A DNA stretch of 64,000 nucleotides from an uncultured bacterium (GTDB taxonomy: Bacteria; Bacillota; Clostridia; Lachnospirales; Lachnospiraceae). The position numbers and the translations under genes were made by a program. A model generated the notes under the pieces. That model did not search any database. It worked only from the letters and a program-made list of their open reading frames with translations, and had not been told where the DNA came from. The DNA is taken from NCBI GenBank assembly GCA_947381965.1, contig CANCXX010000017.1, forward strand, positions 19,436 through 83,435, read 5' to 3'. Every line of letters starts with the position of its first letter. Position 1 is the stretch's first letter. Shown here piece by piece: positions 60,896 to 64,000 of the stretch.

Positions 60896-62641
60896 ATGAT
60901 TATACAACATAATCTAACAGCGTTAAATGCACAAAGAGCATACGGGATTGTCACAAAAAGAAAAGCAAAAACAACAGAAAAGCTTGCATCTGGTTATAGG
61001 ATTAATCGTTCGGCGGATGATGCGGCAGGCCTTTCCATTTCTGAAAAAATGCGCAGGCAGATCAGGGGATTGTCTAAGGGCGTTGAAAATGCAAAGGAGG
61101 GAATTTCTTTATGTCAGGTGGCAGATGGTGCGTTAAATGAAGTGAATGAAATGCTGCACAGGATTACGGAGCTTTCAGTTAAGGCAGCCAATGGGACCAA
61201 TTCGGAAGAAGAACGCGCTTATATTCAGAGTGAAATTCATGAGATTCTTGCGGAGATTGACAGGATAGGGGATACAACTTTTAATGAAGAGCCGATTTTT
61301 AAGGGGAATGATAAGATACTGACAAATGCGGACGGGACTCCGGCTATTAAGGGAGAAATTCCCTTTGGCGATTTCAAACTGGTAGACGTGGAGCTGGGAA
61401 AGGTTCCGTTTGCGGGGGCGCAAACCGGGGACGACTTAATGCTTAGCGCCACAGTGAAGAATCCTGACAGTGCAGCCAATGGAGAAAGCTTCAATTTAAT
61501 ATTTGGGAATGGAAGCACTTCTTACTCATCCGTAAAAGTCCAATATACGGATGCGGCAGGCGATGCACAGGAAAAAATAATAAAGATGGAAGAATTCCAA
61601 CAACAAATTCTTCCGTCAGCAGGCTCCCAAAACACGTCGTCATGGAAGAGGGAGTTAACATATTCGAACGTGGATGAAGGTCTGGAGATTAAGATTACGC
61701 AAGGAATAGACCTTTACGATGGCAAGGACGAAAAAAATTATCAAATTAAATACGAATTTGAAGATACAGGAAGTTCTTCGACAATCAACAACCTTGGATT
61801 TATGTTTCACGCCGATACAGCATATAATAATAATGATGTCTGTGAGGGATATTTCATAGATGGAGGGAACAATGCCGGTGTCAGGGTAGATACCTGTCGG
61901 GTATATGATAAAAAGAACGGTAAGCTTGATATAGACAGCTTTTCTATTGTAGATGTGGACAATGCGCTTGCGTTTACGGAGAAGATAAACTTTTCGTCCG
62001 CTGCACCTGATTCTGTATATTTAGGCTATTATTATAGCATACACGATTGGGATTATCCAAATAAAGGGGAGGTGGGACAGCCTACCGAGCGGAGAGATAT
62101 GGGATTTAGCCTTATTTGGAATGATGTGCTTTCAGGAACAGGTGAGGTTAACTTTAAATATGGAATTGCAGCAGTGGAAAAGGATAAAAATGTCAGCAAG
62201 GTTCCTATTAAAATGGATGACAGAGTCATAGGTGAGCACGATAAGGACCGTTCTGTGTGGATTCATTCCGGCTGCGAAGCAGGAGACGGTATCTGGGTAG
62301 ATATAGGCGAGATGAATACAGGAGTGCTTGGCATTAAGGATATTGATGTTTCTACAGTAGAAGGCGCTGAGGATGCCATGGGAAAGGTAAAAAAAGCCTT
62401 AAAGAATGTTACTGAAAACAGGAGCAGGATTGGCGCACAGCAAAACCGTCTGGAACACGCGATTGCAAATGAGGAAAATGTGGTTGAAAACACGACAGCG
62501 GCGGAATCCAGAATCAGGGATGCAGATATGGCTAAGGAAATGGTAAACTTTGCAAGGGATAATATACTTGATCAGGTAGGACAGGCAATGCAGGCTCAGG
62601 CAAATCAGGCAAACCAGGGAGTGCTTTCCCTGCTTCAATAA
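60896..62641 (+). CDS. Flagellin with large beta-rich insert (581 residues)
   Basis: Flagellin ends are intact: IIQHNLTALNAQRAYGI, RSADDAAGLSISEKMRRQIR, and C-terminal NILDQVGQAMQAQANQANQG. Residues about 150-475 form a long outer domain, beta-rich and aromatic (LGFMFHADTAYNNNDVCEGY, YLGYYYSIHDWDYPN, FSLIWNDVLSGTGEV), unrelated to the insert of the second flagellin. It looks like an adhesin-type beta sandwich. Two cysteines (NNDVCEGY, VDTCRVYD) could pair. GAGGGAGG precedes ATG 60896. A SigA-type promoter suggests expression outside the normal late-flagellar timing. Confidence 0.92.
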   Translation: MIIQHNLTALNAQRAYGIVTKRKAKTTEKLASGYRINRSADDAAGLSISEKMRRQIRGLSKGVENAKEGISLCQVADGALNEVNEMLHRITELSVKAANGTNSEEERAYIQSEIHEILAEIDRIGDTTFNEEPIFKGNDKILTNADGTPAIKGEIPFGDFKLVDVELGKVPFAGAQTGDDLMLSATVKNPDSAANGESFNLIFGNGSTSYSSVKVQYTDAAGDAQEKIIKMEEFQQQILPSAGSQNTSSWKRELTYSNVDEGLEIKITQGIDLYDGKDEKNYQIKYEFEDTGSSSTINNLGFMFHADTAYNNNDVCEGYFIDGGNNAGVRVDTCRVYDKKNGKLDIDSFSIVDVDNALAFTEKINFSSAAPDSVYLGYYYSIHDWDYPNKGEVGQPTERRDMGFSLIWNDVLSGTGEVNFKYGIAAVEKDKNVSKVPIKMDDRVIGEHDKDRSVWIHSGCEAGDGIWVDIGEMNTGVLGIKDIDVSTVEGAEDAMGKVKKALKNVTENRSRIGAQQNRLEHAIANEENVVENTTAAESRIRDADMAKEMVNFARDNILDQVGQAMQAQANQANQGVLSLLQ

Positions 62642-62689
62642 AATAGGGCAGCTATCTCATCAACATTAATAACCTGACGATAACCAGCC

Positions 62690-62865
62690 AGAGCGTGTTT
62701 GAAAAATGTTTCCCAGCAGATGTGCGTCACAATTTGTGGGAGATTTGTGCCAAATGAAGGGCGCATAGCGGGCTATGTAACCTGAATTTGGCGCAAATAT
62801 CGTGCAAATGTGGGGACGCGGTTTTCCGCGCGCAGATGTTGGAAATAATTTTTCAAACACGCTCT
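62690..62865. repeat. MITE-like palindromic element (176 bp)
   Basis: Bounded by AGAGCGTGTTTGAAAAAT (62690) and its near-perfect inverted copy ending CAAACACGCTCT (62865). The inside is itself an imperfect palindrome, for example ATTTGTGCCAAAT against ATTTGGCGCAAAT around a centre at about 62773, so the transcript would fold into one long hairpin. It has no coding capacity. Copies of the end occur at 4536 and 59436. I remember similar repeats in Lachnospiraceae, not verified. Confidence 0.7.
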
Positions 62866-63014
62866 AGAGCATGTTCTGGATGAAATGGAACTGTAGCAGT
62901 TTAAAGCTATTAAAGGAAAATGATACGCCGGAATTTTAAGGTCAGACGCCTGCGGCCATGACAGCATTCTGCTATCAGTGCGGTATTTGCGTTTCGGTAA
63001 ATCGCTTATGTTCA

Positions 63015-63640
63015 CTAATTAATTTGTGAGCACAGTTTGCAGAGCAGCGTTAGCTCGTCAATGCGGGTATATTTTTTGGTGACGGCAACCAGCTTGGAAG
63101 CATTGGTTGCTTCCGTGTCGGCTTTCAAGGTTTCGATTTCCTGTTTTTGCTGTTCCTGCTCGGCTTCATAACCATCTGACAGCTTGTAAAAGCGTTCGTC
63201 ATTCAGCTTTCCATTAACATTATCTTCATGATTTTACGGAACAGGCGGTCAAGCTCTTCCATGCGCTTTTCGTCCTTTTCAATCTGTTTCTGCTTTGCGG
63301 ATAATTCGTATCGGCGTTCCGCAAGGGGAGTGTCAATCTGTTGTCAGATAAATACCCTTTCAAATTGCTGTAAATAGGACAGGAAATGCTGCAGCTGTTT
63401 TAACACCAACTGGTATAAAATGTCCTCTCTGATATAATGCTGTGTGCAGATGCCGCTTCCTCGTCCACAAGCCAACGTGTTTTATCGTCTGGATTCTGCA
63501 AATATCCGTAGGGCGGCGCTCCTAAATGCTCGCCTGCAATCCCTTTCGCTTTCTTGACTTCCTTTACTTTTTTGCTCGTGCTTTTTGGTGTTAAAAAGGT
63601 TGGTAAAGGCAGCAAATTCATTGCTCTCAAGGCTGCCCGT
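63015..63640 (-). pseudogene. Decayed large serine recombinase (C-terminal part)
   Basis: Read on the minus strand, matching pieces follow each other in different frames: SNEFAAFTNLFN, then STSKKVKEVKKAKGIAGEHL and PPYGYLQNPDDKTRWLVDEE, then a jump to HYIREDILYQLVLKQLQHFL and a DUF4368-like end (KLNDERFYKLSDGYEAEQEQ, VTKKYTRIDELT). The catalytic N-terminal domain is absent, and the zinc-ribbon part between the second and third pieces is deleted. At least three frameshifts or stops. This is a Tn4451/TnpX-type recombinase, now inactive. Confidence 0.75.
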
Positions 63641-63647
63641 GTCCACA

Positions 63648-63770
63648 TTAGGAGAACACGTCAAAGAAGTCCTGCATATCTTCATTCGGCACGGCCTTTT
63701 CTGGATTTTCCAAATAATCAATGAGGTCTTTCAGCCGCCCTTTGATATGCCATAAGCTCATTGTTGCCAT
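63648..63770 (-). pseudogene. Truncated relaxase, N-terminal 40 residues
   Basis: A 40-residue frame (MATMSLWHIKGRLKDLIDYL, then ENPEKAVPNEDMQDFFDVFS). The start is what I recognise as the N terminus of MobA/MobL-type relaxases in clostridial conjugative elements. It is cut off by a stop and runs directly into the recombinase remnant, so a deletion joined the two. Confidence 0.6.
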
Positions 63771-63771
63771 A

Positions 63772-63909
63772 TCAGACCGCCCCCTGTTTTGTTAATTTTT
63801 CCACGTCAAAACTCTGCGGAGATGTGAAAGTCTGTTGTAATTCTAAAATAAAATCCTCAATCTCCTTACAAATTTCAGCGGCGGTCAGCCTTATCCGTCG
63901 GCTGACAGT
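63772..63909 (-). pseudogene. Unidentified fragment upstream of the relaxase remnant
   Basis: A frame of about 45 residues ends at 63772 (RLTAAEICKEIEDFILELQQ, then TFTSPQSFDVEKLTKQGAV). It precedes the relaxase start by one base, as mobilisation accessory genes do, but I could not match it to MobC. No start codon seen. Confidence 0.35.
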
Positions 63910-63953
63910 TTATTCTTCCATCTATGTTCTTATTTAATTTTCAACCTTCAAGA

Positions 63954-64000
63954 TTACTTCCTGCGTTTCTTAAATTTCTCCTTTGCATACTCATAGGCTT
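63954..64000 (-). CDS. Possible C-terminal end of a gene running off the window
   Basis: The last 14 codons read AYEYAKEKFKKRRK and stop at 63954. A basic tail of this kind fits an element-encoded protein, but too little is visible to identify it or to be sure it is coding. Confidence 0.25.
   Translation of the reverse strand, partial: AYEYAKEKFKKRRK

Noticed and set aside
54277-62641. A zinc protease (flagellinolysin-type) in the enlarged flagellins
   Set aside because: I looked for HExxH in both inserts and found none; HYTHFE and GEHDKD do not fit.
63772-63909. MobC-type relaxosome protein
   Set aside because: Position fits but the residues do not match the MobC pattern I know; left as unidentified fragment.
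1-64000. CRISPR arrays, rRNA and tRNA genes
   Set aside because: No regularly spaced direct repeats and no cloverleaf-like or rRNA-like sequence seen by eye; short RNAs could still be missed without a covariance search.

Overview
The window looks like a motile, Gram-positive anaerobe of the class Clostridia, most probably a Lachnospiraceae member. Supporting signs are AGGAGG-type ribosome sites, FliW/CsrA control, a flgM-flgN-flgK-flgL order, sigma-28 (SigD) promoters of the TAAA-N15-CCGATA type, an [FeFe]-hydrogenase-like sensor and an aldo/keto reductase carrying ferredoxin clusters. No rRNA, tRNA or CRISPR array was seen. The assignment rests on gene content, not on a database search.

Layout. 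Positions 1-4.5 kb hold a DUF4956 membrane protein, a CotH-family protein and a soluble hydrogenase/chemoreceptor fusion. Positions 4.55-13.6 kb are one SigD-driven late flagellar operon, flgM-flgN-flgK-flgK-flgL-flgL-fliW-csrA, with tandem duplicates of both hook-filament junction proteins. A second SigD promoter drives flaG-fliD-fliS-fliT-like (13.7-16.8 kb). A third drives the short flagellin fliC (18.3-19.2 kb). Around it lie a CgeB-like and two GT2-TPR glycosyltransferases on the minus strand.

From about 21.9 to 53.0 kb base composition drops visibly in GC. After a fused metallophosphoesterase/GDPD gene there is a perfect SigD promoter at 24310, then a transcript-long island of 18 genes all on the plus strand. 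It encodes three TagD-like cytidylyltransferase modules, a TagF-like protein with a C-terminal propeller, two LicD modules, a PdxA-like dehydrogenase, a Gfo/Idh oxidoreductase, an HMGL-type aldolase, an aminotransferase, a radical SAM enzyme, methyltransferases, an acyltransferase, a WcbI-like enzyme, a HAD-family protein, an NeuA-like CMP-sugar synthetase, a Maf/MptE-like (DUF115) protein and five GT2 enzymes. Thirteen of these proteins carry one or two copies of the same small Rossmann-like module (Y-G-A/S-G-x-x-G), giving about fourteen copies. I infer a dedicated flagellar glycan pathway in which CDP-activated polyol phosphates decorate flagellin-linked glycans, co-regulated with the filament by SigD. 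This is the most likely undescribed system in the window.

Positions 53.0-62.6 kb return to ordinary composition. They hold a CgeB-like transferase with a 449-aa flagellin (minus strand), a membrane protein and a LysM protein, a SigD-controlled protein of unknown function, a MerR regulator with an aldo/keto reductase, and a third, 581-aa flagellin with its own SigA-like promoter. The end (62.7-64 kb) has a 176-bp MITE-like palindromic repeat and the decayed relaxase and serine recombinase of an integrative element.
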